A DNA stretch of 64,000 nt from Rhizobium sp. Root708 (GCF_001429725.1 NZ_LMHV01000005.1:23449-87448); one strand, 5' to 3'. Positions 16,111 through 25,868 are shown, counted from the stretch's first letter. The notes: generated by a model from the sequence alone, not told the origin. Program-made: numbers and translations.

Positions 16111-16919
16111 GCGCGCTTCTATCCGTTTCATCGGTTTCCAAGGAGTTCACAGTAGGCACCCGAAAGGTGCAGGCTCTGAGCGATGTGTCGTTCGATGTGA
16201 AGCGCGGCGAATGCCTCGCGATCGTGGGAGAGTCCGGCTCCGGAAAGAGCACGATCGCCAATATCATTCTCGGCATCTATGGCGCGACATCGGGCACGCT
16301 GACGTTCGACGGCAAGAAACTGCCCGCACGCCGCACGCTTGAGCATCGCCAGGCGATTCAGTTGGTTCAGCAAAACCCGCTCTCGTCGCTAAATCCGCGC
16401 CGCTCTGTCGGTGCCTCCCTGCGATTGGCGCTCGATGTCCACGACATCGGCCCGAAGCCGGGGCGTGGCGAGCGGGTCGGCGAGCTGCTGGAAGAGGTCG
16501 GTCTTCCGGGCGAATTCAGCCGCAGGTCGCCATCGGCCCTTTCAGGTGGCCAGCGGCAGCGCGTGGCGATTGCCCGTGCCCTTGCCTGCCAATCCGAGCT
16601 CGTTGTTCTCGACGAGCCGACATCGGCCCTCGATGTCCTCGTTCAGGCCCGCGTATTGAGGCTCCTGAAGGAGCTCAAGGACAAGCGCGGCCTGACCTAC
16701 GTGTTCATCACGCATGACCTTTCCGTCGTGCGCAACATCGCCGATCGCGTTGCCGTGTTCGAGAAGGGCAAGCTCATCGAGATCGATCGGACCGATGCGA
16801 TTTTTACCAAGCCTGAACATCCCTATACGCGCCGGCTGATCGGCGCCGTACCGGTCGTCAGCCGTGAGGAAGCGGCCCTGCGCGATCGTCTTTTGGAGCA
16901 CGAGAATGGAAATGCCTGA
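16107..16919 (+). CDS. ABC transporter ATPase, DppF type
   Basis: A 270-residue cytoplasmic ATPase, partner of the preceding one. Walker A GESGSGKST, Q-loop VQQNPLSSLNPRRSV, signature LSGGQRQRVAIARAL, Walker B VVLDEPTSALD, and switch ITHDLSVV are intact. The C-terminus has the usual EHPYTRRLIGAVP. Its last 14 bases overlap the GAF-protein gene. Confidence 0.92.
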   Translation: MSALLSVSSVSKEFTVGTRKVQALSDVSFDVKRGECLAIVGESGSGKSTIANIILGIYGATSGTLTFDGKKLPARRTLEHRQAIQLVQQNPLSSLNPRRSVGASLRLALDVHDIGPKPGRGERVGELLEEVGLPGEFSRRSPSALSGGQRQRVAIARALACQSELVVLDEPTSALDVLVQARVLRLLKELKDKRGLTYVFITHDLSVVRNIADRVAVFEKGKLIEIDRTDAIFTKPEHPYTRRLIGAVPVVSREEAALRDRLLEHENGNA

Positions 16920-17412
16920 TTATAGCGGATTTGTCGCCGCCCTTGCGGACAGGAACGGCCAACCGGAGTCGGCCTTCGCGGCGTTGGAGGCGCTGACCAA
17001 GGAGATCGTTGGCGTGAAGCTGTTTACGATCATGACCAGCGACACGACCGAAAAGGTGTCCGAGCGCATCTATTCCAATATGCCGGAAGCCTACCCGGTC
17101 TCGGGAACGAAGCCTTACAATGAGACCTACTGGTCCGACATCGCGCTCAAGCAGCGCCAGACTTTCGTCGCCAACACCATCGAAGACATTGCCGGCGTTT
17201 TCGATGACCACGAGTTGATCGACTCGCTCGGGTGCCAATCGGTCATCAACGTGCCGATCGTTATCGCAGGCGAGGTCGTCGGCACCATCAACTGCCTGCA
17301 TGAAGCTGGTTTCTACACGAAGGAGCGTGTCGAGGCAGCCGAAGCACTGAAGCTGCCGGCTGCCGCCTGCATGCTTCTCCATGACAAGCTGAAGAACGGG
17401 AGCGGGAAATGA
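16906..17412 (+). CDS. GAF-domain protein in the hydantoinase operon
   Basis: A 168-residue protein that is essentially one GAF domain (AFAALEALTKEIVGVKLFTI, then CQSVINVPIVIAGEVVGTIN). GAF domains bind small ligands; no catalytic or output domain is attached. Similar stand-alone GAF proteins occur next to hyuA/hyuB genes, where their role is not established. ATG 16906 has GGAG seven bases upstream; ATG 16912 is a second possibility. It overlaps the ATPase by 14 bases and hyuA by four. Confidence 0.8.
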   Translation: MEMPDYSGFVAALADRNGQPESAFAALEALTKEIVGVKLFTIMTSDTTEKVSERIYSNMPEAYPVSGTKPYNETYWSDIALKQRQTFVANTIEDIAGVFDDHELIDSLGCQSVINVPIVIAGEVVGTINCLHEAGFYTKERVEAAEALKLPAAACMLLHDKLKNGSGK

Positions 17413-19481
17413 ACGCCAAGACTATTCGTGTTGCCACCGACGTCGGTGGCACCTTTACTGACCTGGTCTGCTTCGAGACGGACAACGCAACGGGTCTGTC
17501 GCGGATCATCACCGCCAAGTCGGACACGACCCCCCCGAACTTCGAGAAGGGTGTTCTGAATGTGCTCGACAAGGGCAAGGTTGATCCGAAAAGCATCGAT
17601 TTCCTCGCCCACGGAACCACCGTCGTCATCAACGCTCTCACCGAGCGCAAGGGTGTGAAGGTCGGTCTTGTCACCACCGAAGGTTTCCGTGACTCGCTCG
17701 AGATCGCGCGCGGCAATCGCCCGGACTTCTTCAACCTGCATTATGAAAAGCCGGAGCCATTCGTACCGCGCTATCTACGTCGGGAAGTCCCGGGGCGGTT
17801 CAGCTATCACGGCGAGGAAATGAAGCCGCTCGACCTTTCCGGTCTGCCTGGCATCCTCGATGACTTCCGTGCCGATGGTGTCGAGGCGATTGCGGTCTGC
17901 TTCCTGCATTCCTACACCAACCCGAGCCACGAACAGGCGACAATTGCCGAGATCGCAAGACTATGGCCGGAGATCTCCACCGTTGCCTCGCACCAGATCA
18001 CCCGCGAATGGCGCGAGTATGAGCGCACGAACACGACTGTCATGTCTGCCTATGTTCAGCCGACCGCCGAGCGCTACCTGTCGCGGCTCAACGAGGGTCT
18101 GACGACCAAGGGTTTTGACGGCAACCTCTTTATCATGCAGTCCAACTGCGGCGTCGACTCGCTGGAATCGGTGAAGAAGATTCCGATCACCATGGTCGAA
18201 TCCGGCCCTGCCTCGGGCTTCTGGGGTGCCGCCGAACTCGGCAAGCAGATCGGCGAGCCGAACGTCTTGGCGCTCGATATTGGCGGCACGACGGCGAAGT
18301 GCTCGCTGATCGAAGACGGTAAGGTCAAGATCATGACCGACTACTGGATCGAGCGCGATCGCACGTCGGCGGGCTACCCGATCATGGTGCCCGTCGTCGA
18401 TCTCGTGGAGATCGGCAACGGCGGCGGTTCGATCGCCTGGGTCGATGATTTCGGCAAGATGCACGTCGGTCCGAAGTCGGCGGGTGCGATCCCGGGGCCT
18501 GCGGCCTATGGCCGTGGCGGCACGAATGCCACGACGACGGACGCCAACCTGTGGCTCGGCCGGATCAACCGCGATTACTTCTGCGGCGGCTCGGTCGAGG
18601 CGGATATGGCTGCGACCGAAAAGGCGCTCGCCGACGTTGGCCAGAAGCTCGGTATTTCCGCGGACGAAGTTGCCCGTGGCATCGTGCGCATTGCCAACAA
18701 CAACATGGTCAATGCCCTCAAGCTGGTTTCGCTCAATCGCGGCTTCGACCCGCGTGACTTCACCCTGGTCGCCTTTGGCGGCGGCGGTGCAATGCATGCG
18801 GTGGCGCTTGGTACCGAGCTTGGCGTCAAGAAGGTCGTCATCCCCGCCGGTGCCTCCGTGTTCTCGGCATGGGGCATGATGATGTCTGACCTGCGGCGCG
18901 ATTATTTCGTGACAAAACTTGCCGAACTGAAGGCCGGCGCGGCTGCGGCCGTCGAAGCCTTGTTTGCCGAAACCGAAGCCCTTGCGCTGAAGCAATTCGG
19001 TGAAGAGGGCGTGGCGCGCGAGAAGGTGAAATTCCTGCGCTACGGCAAGTTCCGCTATCAGAACCAGGAGCACACGACCGAAGTCCTGATCGATGGCCCG
19101 ATCAGCGATGAGCGTCTCGCTGGGATCGAAACGGCCTTCCATGAGGCTTATGAGCGTGAGTACACCTATCGCCTTCATGCACCGGTCGAACTCGTCGGCG
19201 TCCATCTGGTCGCTTCCGCCGAGGTCGGCAAGTTGACCATGCAGGAAAAGCCGCTCACGGAAGGGCCGACTACCGCTGCGCTGAAGAGCGAGCGGATGGT
19301 CGACTATGCTCTCGAAGGACGCCATCAGGCCACGATCTACGACGGCGAGAAGCTGGAGCCCGGCATGAACTTCGTCGGCCCGGCGATCATCGAAGATCCG
19401 GGCACGACGATCGTGATTCACCCCGGCAATCGGGTCGAGGTCGATGGCTTCGGCAACATTCACATTCATCTCAAGGCTTGA
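17409..19481 (+). CDS. hyuA: Hydantoinase/oxoprolinase subunit A (HyuA-like)
   Basis: A 690-residue cytoplasmic enzyme subunit of the ATP-dependent hydantoinase A family (N-methylhydantoinase, 5-oxoprolinase, acetone/acetophenone carboxylase group). Marks are the N-terminal VATDVGGTFTDLV, the sequence AHGTTVVINALTERKG, the central ALDIGGTTAKCSLI that begins the actin-like ATPase half, GNGGGSIAW, and FGGGGAMHAV. It works with the next gene's product to open a cyclic amide with ATP. The exact substrate cannot be told from sequence. GTG/ATG choice is clear: ATG 17409 overlaps the GAF stop by ATGA. Confidence 0.88.
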   Translation: MNAKTIRVATDVGGTFTDLVCFETDNATGLSRIITAKSDTTPPNFEKGVLNVLDKGKVDPKSIDFLAHGTTVVINALTERKGVKVGLVTTEGFRDSLEIARGNRPDFFNLHYEKPEPFVPRYLRREVPGRFSYHGEEMKPLDLSGLPGILDDFRADGVEAIAVCFLHSYTNPSHEQATIAEIARLWPEISTVASHQITREWREYERTNTTVMSAYVQPTAERYLSRLNEGLTTKGFDGNLFIMQSNCGVDSLESVKKIPITMVESGPASGFWGAAELGKQIGEPNVLALDIGGTTAKCSLIEDGKVKIMTDYWIERDRTSAGYPIMVPVVDLVEIGNGGGSIAWVDDFGKMHVGPKSAGAIPGPAAYGRGGTNATTTDANLWLGRINRDYFCGGSVEADMAATEKALADVGQKLGISADEVARGIVRIANNNMVNALKLVSLNRGFDPRDFTLVAFGGGGAMHAVALGTELGVKKVVIPAGASVFSAWGMMMSDLRRDYFVTKLAELKAGAAAAVEALFAETEALALKQFGEEGVAREKVKFLRYGKFRYQNQEHTTEVLIDGPISDERLAGIETAFHEAYEREYTYRLHAPVELVGVHLVASAEVGKLTMQEKPLTEGPTTAALKSERMVDYALEGRHQATIYDGEKLEPGMNFVGPAIIEDPGTTIVIHPGNRVEVDGFGNIHIHLKA

Positions 19482-19493
19482 GGAGGCCGGGTC

Positions 19494-21158
19494 ATGACAT
19501 CACAGATCCACGATCCGATTACGCTCGAAATCATCCAGAATTCGCTGCAGGCGACAGCAGATGAAATGTTCGCCGCGATGCGCAAGACGGCGATGAGCTC
19601 GATCATCTATGAAGTTCTCGACATGGGCACCGGGATTACCGACGCCAAGGGACAATTAGCGTCGTCGGGCGCCGGCATCCCCGGTTTCATCGGCGTTCTC
19701 GACAAATCGGTCAAGGTGCTGCTCGAGAAGTTCGGCAAGCCGGGACAGATCGAGCCGGGCGACGTCTTCATTACCAACGATCCCTACTATGGCGGCGTTA
19801 CGCACCTGAACGACCTGGTCGTCGCCATGCCGGTGTTTGTCGGTGACAGGCTCATCGCATGGACCGCCAACATCGCCCACAATTCCGATGTCGGCGGCAA
19901 GTCGCCGGGCTCGCTCTCGGCCGATGCCACGGAAATCTTCCAGGAAGGATTGCGTCTTCCCGCCATCAAGATGATCTCGAAGGGTGAGCCCATTCCGGGT
20001 ATCTTCGACATCATCACCGTCAACTCGCGCATGCCCGACTTTATCGAAGGCGACCTCTGGGCCGCGATCGCCTCGGTGCGTATCGGCGCGAAGCGTCTCG
20101 CCGAACTTGCCGAGAAATACACGATCGCAACCTTCGAGGCTGCGATGACGAGCTTCATGGATTTCGGCGAACAGGTCACGCTGGCTGAACTGGCAAAACT
20201 GCCGCACGGCACGTTCGAACTGACGGAGGAGCAGGACGACGGACGCTTCTTCAACGTCAAGATCACCATCTCCGACAAGGAATTCTTGATCGATCTTCGC
20301 GACAATCCCGATCAGGATGCCGGGCCCTCCAACGCATGCTATGACGATACGCTTGTGAGCATGCAGGTCATCTTCAAGGCATTGGCCGCGCCGGCTTCGC
20401 CGGCCAACGAAGGCTCGTTCCGCCCGCTCAAGGTTCTAACGAAAGAAGGAACCTGCTTTCACGCCAAGGAACCGGCCGCTGTCGGCTTCTACTACGAGAT
20501 CGGCATTCGCGGCTACGATCTGGTATGGCGCTGCCTGGCGCCGCACATGCCGGAGAAACTGCCTGCCGGTCACTTCTCGTCTATTGCCGGAACCTTCATC
20601 GGCGGCATCCATCCCGATACCGGACGGCAATACACGATCATCGAGCCGCAGATCGGCGGATGGGGAGCGTCGAGCGGACGCGACGGCAACAGCGCGATCT
20701 TTTCGGGCGTGCACGGCGAAACCTACAATTGCCCCGCCGAGATTTCCGAAGCGCGTAACGGCCTCATCGTTGACCGGATGGAGCTCAATTGCGAACCGGG
20801 CGGTGAGGGGAAATGGTCCGGCGGTCGCGGCATTCGCCTCGACTACCGCATTCGTCGCGACGACTCGTTCCTGACGCTTGGCTACACGCGCTCCCGCATT
20901 CTTCCCTGGTCTTTGCAGGACGCAAACGAAGGCACCGCCAACTATGCGCTGGTCATGCGCAAGGATGGGTCGAGCGAACGCTATGCCTTCGCTTCGGGCA
21001 TTCGCGTCGACAAGGATGACGTCATCCGCATCATCACCGGGGCAGGCGGCGGACTTGGCGATCCCAAGGAGCGAGATGAAGCCCTTGTCGCCGCAGACAT
21101 ACGCAACGGTTTCATCACGCCCGAGCGAGCGGCCGACGTTCACGGCTACAAGAGTTGA
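19494..21158 (+). CDS. hyuB: Hydantoinase/oxoprolinase subunit B (HyuB-like)
   Basis: A 554-residue partner of HyuA. Family segments are DPITLEIIQNSLQATADEM, FITNDPYYGGVTHLNDL, IAHNSDVGGKSPGS, and the C-terminal GAGGGLGDPKERD. Together the two form the ATP-dependent ring-opening amidase. It starts 12 bp after hyuA and its stop TGA overlaps the racemase ATG (TGATG). Hydantoinase, racemase and peptidase genes side by side suggest conversion of a cyclic amide to an amino acid. Confidence 0.9.
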   Translation: MTSQIHDPITLEIIQNSLQATADEMFAAMRKTAMSSIIYEVLDMGTGITDAKGQLASSGAGIPGFIGVLDKSVKVLLEKFGKPGQIEPGDVFITNDPYYGGVTHLNDLVVAMPVFVGDRLIAWTANIAHNSDVGGKSPGSLSADATEIFQEGLRLPAIKMISKGEPIPGIFDIITVNSRMPDFIEGDLWAAIASVRIGAKRLAELAEKYTIATFEAAMTSFMDFGEQVTLAELAKLPHGTFELTEEQDDGRFFNVKITISDKEFLIDLRDNPDQDAGPSNACYDDTLVSMQVIFKALAAPASPANEGSFRPLKVLTKEGTCFHAKEPAAVGFYYEIGIRGYDLVWRCLAPHMPEKLPAGHFSSIAGTFIGGIHPDTGRQYTIIEPQIGGWGASSGRDGNSAIFSGVHGETYNCPAEISEARNGLIVDRMELNCEPGGEGKWSGGRGIRLDYRIRRDDSFLTLGYTRSRILPWSLQDANEGTANYALVMRKDGSSERYAFASGIRVDKDDVIRIITGAGGGLGDPKERDEALVAADIRNGFITPERAADVHGYKS

Positions 21159-21976
21159 TGGCCATGGCATCCAATCCCTTGAAAGTCATGTATCTCAACC
21201 CGGTCGCCGAGGATGCGGTCGTGGACGAGATCTTCGCGGAAATGGTGCGCGGCTACAAACTGCCCGGTACCGAGGTTCATGTAACGGCCTTGCCGAGCGA
21301 GCACTATGGCTTCTCCCACATCGAATTTCGAACCTACGAAGCGCTGGTGACCCGTGGCATCATGCGGGCAGTGAGGCAGGCGGCGGCGGAAGGCTTCGAT
21401 GCCTTGGCGATCGGCTGCTTCTACGACACCGCTCTGCACGATGCGCGCGAGATCTCGGATAGAATGGTCGTCACCGCGCCCTGCGTCGCATCGTGCGAGA
21501 TCGCCGCGAGCCTCGCCAACAGGTTCGGAGTGATCGTCGGGCGGCGCAAATGGGTTCACCAGATGCAGTCCACCGTGGTCGGCTATGGGCACGGCGATCG
21601 GCTGGCCGGTTTCTATGACGTCGACCTCGGCGTCGACGATTTCCAGCGGGATCACGCCGAGACGGGCAGGCGTCTGATGGCCGCAGGCCGGAAGGCGATC
21701 GATGAAGGTGGCGCAGAGGCGCTCATCCTCGGTTGCACGATGGAGGTCGGTTTCTACAAGGAGATCGAAGACGCCCTCGGCGTGCCCGTTATCGACCCGT
21801 CGATCGCGGCGCTCAAGCGTGCCGAGTATGCCGCTGTCCTGAAGCGGCAATGCGGCTGGGTTCCGAGCCGGAAAGGTTCCTGCGAGGCTCCTCCAGAGGT
21901 CGAAATCACACGCTTTCACGCGTTCGACGATACGGCTTCGGTCTTCGGCAGCCGCATCGTCATCGAAGCTGAGTAA
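21158..21976 (+). CDS. Asp/Glu/hydantoin racemase family protein
   Basis: A 272-residue member of the cofactor-independent two-Cys racemase family. The two catalytic Cys environments are both visible: DALAIGCFYDTAL in the N-half and EALILGCTMEVGFYK in the C-half, followed by GVPVIDPSIAALKRAEYA. Hydantoin racemase or an allantoin racemase-type enzyme are the likeliest, given hyuAB beside it. ATG 21158 forms a TGATG overlap with the hyuB stop; ATG 21164 is also possible. Confidence 0.85.
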   Translation: MAMASNPLKVMYLNPVAEDAVVDEIFAEMVRGYKLPGTEVHVTALPSEHYGFSHIEFRTYEALVTRGIMRAVRQAAAEGFDALAIGCFYDTALHDAREISDRMVVTAPCVASCEIAASLANRFGVIVGRRKWVHQMQSTVVGYGHGDRLAGFYDVDLGVDDFQRDHAETGRRLMAAGRKAIDEGGAEALILGCTMEVGFYKEIEDALGVPVIDPSIAALKRAEYAAVLKRQCGWVPSRKGSCEAPPEVEITRFHAFDDTASVFGSRIVIEAE

Positions 21977-21986
21977 GGAATTGATC

Positions 21987-23090
21987 ATGAATGAACAGAC
22001 GACCAGAAAGCTCGACCTCCTGCGTGAGCGGATGCGTCAGACCGGCACCGGACTGGTCGCGATAGCGCCGGGTTCGCATATGGACTGGGTGCTCGGATTT
22101 CATCCGCATCCCGACGAGCGTCCGTGCCTGCTACTCATTGCGCCGGAAAAAGAAGCCTTTCTCATGCCGGCTCTCAATGCAGAAGGAACGCGTGAGTTCA
22201 CGGATATTGCATTCTACAACTGGTGCGATGCGGAAGGACCGGAGAGAGCTCTTCAGGAAGTCTTGCAGGCGATCGGCGCAACCGCGCCTGTGCGTGTCGG
22301 TCTCGATGAGACGATGCGTGCGGACTTCGCCTTGCTGCTTTTGAAGTTCCTGCCGACGGATACAGTCCATGACTTCACCGGCCCGACGCTTGGCGGTCTG
22401 CGCATGAAGAAGGACGCGGGCGAGTACGCCAAGCTCAAGATGAACGCCGCGATCGCCGACCGCGCCATGGAAGCGGCCTTCGCAACCATCAAGGCCGGCA
22501 TGACCGAAAATCAGGTCGCTGCCGAAATCCGTTCGCAGTTCTCGGCGCAGGGTGCCGCACCTGCATTCTGGATCGTCGGCGCCGGTCCGAATGGCGCTTT
22601 CCCGCATCACCAGGCCAGTGACCGCGTTATCGAGGAAGGCGATGCCGTCGTGATCGACATCGGTGGCCGCAAATCCGGTTTCCCGAGCGACATAACCCGC
22701 ATGGCCGTGATCGGGCTGCCACCCGAGGGCTATGGCGAAATTCATGCCATCGTCGAAAAGGCGGTGCAGGCGGCCTTGAAGGCAGCCAAGCCCGGCGTCA
22801 TGGCAAAGGACGTGGATTTCGCTGCGCGCAAGGTCATCTCGGATGCCGGCTACGGCGAGTACTTCGTGCACCGGACGGGTCACGGCATGGGCATCGACGG
22901 TCATGAGCCGCCCTATATCACCGCGACATCCGAAACCATACTCGAGGAGGGAATGGTCTTTTCGATCGAGCCCGGCATCTATCTGCCGGGACGCTTCGGC
23001 ATTCGTCTCGAGGATATCGTCATCCTTCGTGCGGATGGGCCGGAGGTGTTGTCGTCGTTGTCGCGCGACGCGAGGCGCATCGATCGCTGA
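21987..23090 (+). CDS. M24-family metallopeptidase (Xaa-Pro peptidase-like)
   Basis: A 367-residue pita-bread-fold enzyme with an N-terminal creatinase/prolidase domain. The five metal ligands of true M24 peptidases are present: Asp in VVIDIGG, Asp in PSDITRM, His in HRTGHGMG, Glu in FSIEPGIY and Glu in GIRLEDI. That argues for an aminopeptidase or dipeptidase rather than metal-free creatinase. AAGGA lies seven bases before ATG 21987. Last gene of the operon; it probably cleaves an imported or generated peptide or amide. Confidence 0.88.
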   Translation: MNEQTTRKLDLLRERMRQTGTGLVAIAPGSHMDWVLGFHPHPDERPCLLLIAPEKEAFLMPALNAEGTREFTDIAFYNWCDAEGPERALQEVLQAIGATAPVRVGLDETMRADFALLLLKFLPTDTVHDFTGPTLGGLRMKKDAGEYAKLKMNAAIADRAMEAAFATIKAGMTENQVAAEIRSQFSAQGAAPAFWIVGAGPNGAFPHHQASDRVIEEGDAVVIDIGGRKSGFPSDITRMAVIGLPPEGYGEIHAIVEKAVQAALKAAKPGVMAKDVDFAARKVISDAGYGEYFVHRTGHGMGIDGHEPPYITATSETILEEGMVFSIEPGIYLPGRFGIRLEDIVILRADGPEVLSSLSRDARRIDR

Positions 23091-23103
23091 TCTGCGAGTG
23101 ACG

Positions 23104-23130
23104 AGCCGCTGTTCAGCGGCTTGCCTTTAT
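23104..23130. terminator. Terminator between the hydantoinase and purine operons
   Basis: AGCCGCT-GTTC-AGCGGCT is a seven-bp stem with a four-base loop at 23104-23121, followed on the plus strand by TGCCTTTAT. It lies in the 64-bp gap between two convergent operons (plus ends 23090, minus ends 23155) and would stop the plus-strand transcript. Confidence 0.65.
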
Positions 23131-23154
23131 CGAGAAGACGTCGCGAACGCCAAA

Positions 23155-24516
23155 CTAGTGAACCTTCAGGCCGCCGACCCAGGTGATCGCGATATTGGCT
23201 TTCGAAGCCGTGTAGATGATCTTCTGGAGGAGCTGGTCATCAACTTCGACTTGGTCGAAGAGCCGCATCGAGCCCTTCTCCGCTGTCGTATCGATGACAA
23301 TCGCGTCGAAAGCATATCCTGGCTGGAATTGTCCGACGGGCAGGTCGAGCGCGATGCCTCCACCGGTCGTGGCGATGTAGAATGCATCACGGAAATCGAT
23401 CTGTGCCGCGCCGGCGGCGCTGCGCTCGCCTTGGGGAAGAGCCGGGTCCACTCCGCTTGCCAGCATGCGCGAAACCAGAACGGCAGCGCGGCTGTTTTCC
23501 AGCATCGAGGCGCTGGGCCCGCCCGAAATGTCCGTGCCCAGTCCGACGTGCAGGCCCTTCTCCAAGGCCTGCCGAAGAGGAAATACCGCGTTTGCGAAGT
23601 AGGCGTTCGAAAGCGGGCAATGGGCGATGGCGGCCTCGCGGACCCGAATGAGTTCCATGTCCGATTCTGTCAGGAAATTCGAATGTGCGAGGACGCTGCG
23701 GCGACCGAGCAATCCGAAGCGATCGAGCATCTTCGTATCGGTGGCGCCGAAGCGTGCGAGCGCATAGCCGTGAGCCCAATCGCTCTCGGAGCAATGCGTT
23801 TGAACATGGCAGCCGCATTCCTGCGCGAGGGCTCCCAGTCCCTCCAGCGCCGCATCGGTGCAGGAGGGGATGAATCGGGGTGTCACGACAGGATGGACCC
23901 GTCCCTCGCCATTGTTTGGATGAGATCTGATGTAGTCGATAATGGCGCGCGTCCCGTCGATCGCGGCCTTTGCCGAGCTGTCACGATAGTAGGGTGGGCA
24001 TTCGTCTTCGTTGTCCATCGCCACCTTGCCGATCAACGCGCGCTGCCCGCGTTGAAGGCAGACATCCACGAGAACCCGGGTCGCCTCCTGATGAATGGTG
24101 GCAAAATAGAGCGCAGTCGTTGTTCCGTTGGCCAGCAGATCATCAACGAGCAGCCGGTAGTTCCGCTGCGCAAAGGCCAGATCCTCGTAGCGCGCTTCTA
24201 GCGGGAACGTGTACTTCTGCAGCCAGACCTCCAGCGGCACGTCGAGCGCACCGCCGAGTTGGGGGTATTGCGGCGCATGGACGTGGAGATCGACAAAGCC
24301 TGGAAGGAGATAAGAGCCGGATGGCAGGACAACCAGCTCGCCGGTCTCCTCACGTGCTTCGCGAATGCTGCGATAGTTCGGCTCGCCGGGCCGGTGGATG
24401 GCCCTGATCGCGCCATCGGCGCCGATATCGATGAGAACGTCTTCCAATATGTCGATATGTCCGCGTTCCGGGGCGTGAAAGCCGGAGGCGCAGAGCGTCT
24501 TCTTACGCAAATCCAC
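23155..24516 (-). CDS. guaD: Guanine deaminase
   Basis: A 453-residue amidohydrolase that turns guanine into xanthine and ammonia. Guanine deaminase motifs are PGFVDLHVHAPQYPQLG (the metal HxH and the substrate segment), VWLQKYTFPLE, QTHCSES, LAHSNFL and GLGTDISGG (catalytic Asp). I chose GTG 24516 because AAGGA lies seven bases upstream, 16 bases after the preceding stop; the longer frame to 24573 would overlap that gene by 41 bases. Last gene of the minus-strand purine operon. A methylated or oxidised guanine cannot be excluded as substrate. Confidence 0.9.
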   Translation of the reverse strand: MDLRKKTLCASGFHAPERGHIDILEDVLIDIGADGAIRAIHRPGEPNYRSIREAREETGELVVLPSGSYLLPGFVDLHVHAPQYPQLGGALDVPLEVWLQKYTFPLEARYEDLAFAQRNYRLLVDDLLANGTTTALYFATIHQEATRVLVDVCLQRGQRALIGKVAMDNEDECPPYYRDSSAKAAIDGTRAIIDYIRSHPNNGEGRVHPVVTPRFIPSCTDAALEGLGALAQECGCHVQTHCSESDWAHGYALARFGATDTKMLDRFGLLGRRSVLAHSNFLTESDMELIRVREAAIAHCPLSNAYFANAVFPLRQALEKGLHVGLGTDISGGPSASMLENSRAAVLVSRMLASGVDPALPQGERSAAGAAQIDFRDAFYIATTGGGIALDLPVGQFQPGYAFDAIVIDTTAEKGSMRLFDQVEVDDQLLQKIIYTASKANIAITWVGGLKVH

Positions 24517-24532
24517 AGCTATGTCCTTAAAT

Positions 24533-25864
24533 TCAGTCCAGGCTTCGTTGTCTGAGCGCGAGCGCGCCCTCACGAAATCTATGTCGGATTTCCGCCTCGT
24601 CTATACCAGGAAGCACATGGTCTTCCATCACAATCCGCCCGTCGCATATGGTCGTCACCACATCGTCGGCGCGGGCCGAGTAGACAAGCGCGGCCGCCTC
24701 GTCATAGACGGGCAGGCAATGGGGCCGGTCAAGATCGACGATGATGACATCCGCCTTCATGCCCGGCACCAGCCTGCCTGTTTCCGGGCGGTTCATCGCC
24801 GCGGCGGCTCCTGTTGTCGCCATTTCCAGGAGTTCGGTCGTCTTCAGGAACTCCACGTCGCCGGTCTTGTCCTTGTGGATCATCCCGGCAAATTTCATCT
24901 CCTGGAACATATCCAAGGAGTTGTGGCTGGCCGGGCCATCCGTCGCCAGCCCAACCGTCAGCCCGGCCTCGCGCACGGCGCGCAGACGTAGCGTACCGGA
25001 GTTGAGCTTGGCATTGCAGCACGGGCAATGGGCAATCTTTGTGCCCGTTTGTGCCATGATGCGAATATCGTCGTCGGTGAGTTGGGTGCAATGGGCAGCC
25101 GTCACATCCGGCCCAAGGAAGCCCAGCGAACGTACCCATTGCATGGGCGTTGTGCCATAGGTCTCCTTCACATACGCCACCTCCTGCGGCCCCTCGGCCA
25201 GATGGGTATGGATCACCACTTTCTGGGCGTCAGCGACCTCGCGGACAAGCTTGAACATCTCCGCGCCGCATGAGTACGGCGAATGCGGCGAGAGAGCGAC
25301 GTGGATGCGGTCGTTGCCGCTTCGGTGGTGCTGGGCGACAATATCACCAAAGCCGTGAAGCGCCTTCCACGACCAGTCGGTGATCGGCGCGTAAAGACCG
25401 CGATCGGCAAAGCCGTAGCCAAGCGTGGCCCGCAATGGCAGCTTGCCGAGCGCGGCAATCTGGGGGGCCACCCGATAGGCGTCGAAATGCTCGTTGAAGG
25501 TCGTGATACCGGCCTTGGCCATTTCGACGAGACCCATGAGGCTTGCCCAGTAAAGTGTCTCCTCATCGAAATTGCGCTTGAGCTGCCACATAGTTTGCAG
25601 CCATTCGAAGAGCTGCACGTCCTCCAGCAGGCCACGCAGCAGCATGTTGGAGGCAATGTGCGTGTGGCAATTGACGAAGCCCGGCATGACGACGCGGCCC
25701 CTGGCGTCGATCAGCTTCCGTGCGCCGTCCGTAGCCACCGAAGCAGCCGGCCCCGCGGCCGTGATGCTGTCACCCGTGATCGTCAGGCTGCCGTTCTCGA
25801 TCTTTTTCGCGCCGCCCATCGGCAGGATGGTGGCGTTGACGATGGCGATATCGGGATGGCTCAT
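24533..25864 (-). CDS. Amidohydrolase, deaminase type (SAH/MTA or heterocycle deaminase-like)
   Basis: A 443-residue metal-dependent hydrolase of the TrzA/AtzA/MtaD group. Metal and catalytic motifs: FVNCHTHIASNMLLRG, VIHTHLAEGPQEV (His plus catalytic Glu), TAAHCTQL and LATDGPASHNSLDMF (Asp). Members deaminate adenine-type nucleosides, guanine derivatives, cytosine-like rings or triazines. Context points to an amino-purine or similar ring. It follows the Rieske-less oxygenase with a four-base gap and precedes guaD by 16, so all belong to one transcript. Confidence 0.82.
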   Translation of the reverse strand: MSHPDIAIVNATILPMGGAKKIENGSLTITGDSITAAGPAASVATDGARKLIDARGRVVMPGFVNCHTHIASNMLLRGLLEDVQLFEWLQTMWQLKRNFDEETLYWASLMGLVEMAKAGITTFNEHFDAYRVAPQIAALGKLPLRATLGYGFADRGLYAPITDWSWKALHGFGDIVAQHHRSGNDRIHVALSPHSPYSCGAEMFKLVREVADAQKVVIHTHLAEGPQEVAYVKETYGTTPMQWVRSLGFLGPDVTAAHCTQLTDDDIRIMAQTGTKIAHCPCCNAKLNSGTLRLRAVREAGLTVGLATDGPASHNSLDMFQEMKFAGMIHKDKTGDVEFLKTTELLEMATTGAAAAMNRPETGRLVPGMKADVIIVDLDRPHCLPVYDEAAALVYSARADDVVTTICDGRIVMEDHVLPGIDEAEIRHRFREGALALRQRSLD

Positions 25865-25868
25865 GCTC

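Noticed and set aside
17961..19469. 502-codon open frame on the minus strand opposite hyuA
   Set aside because: The plus strand encodes a well-conserved hydantoinase subunit. The antisense translation has no motif or ribosome site.
21987..23090. Creatinase
   Set aside because: Creatinase has the same fold but lacks the metal ligands. All five ligands are present here, so a metallopeptidase is the better call.
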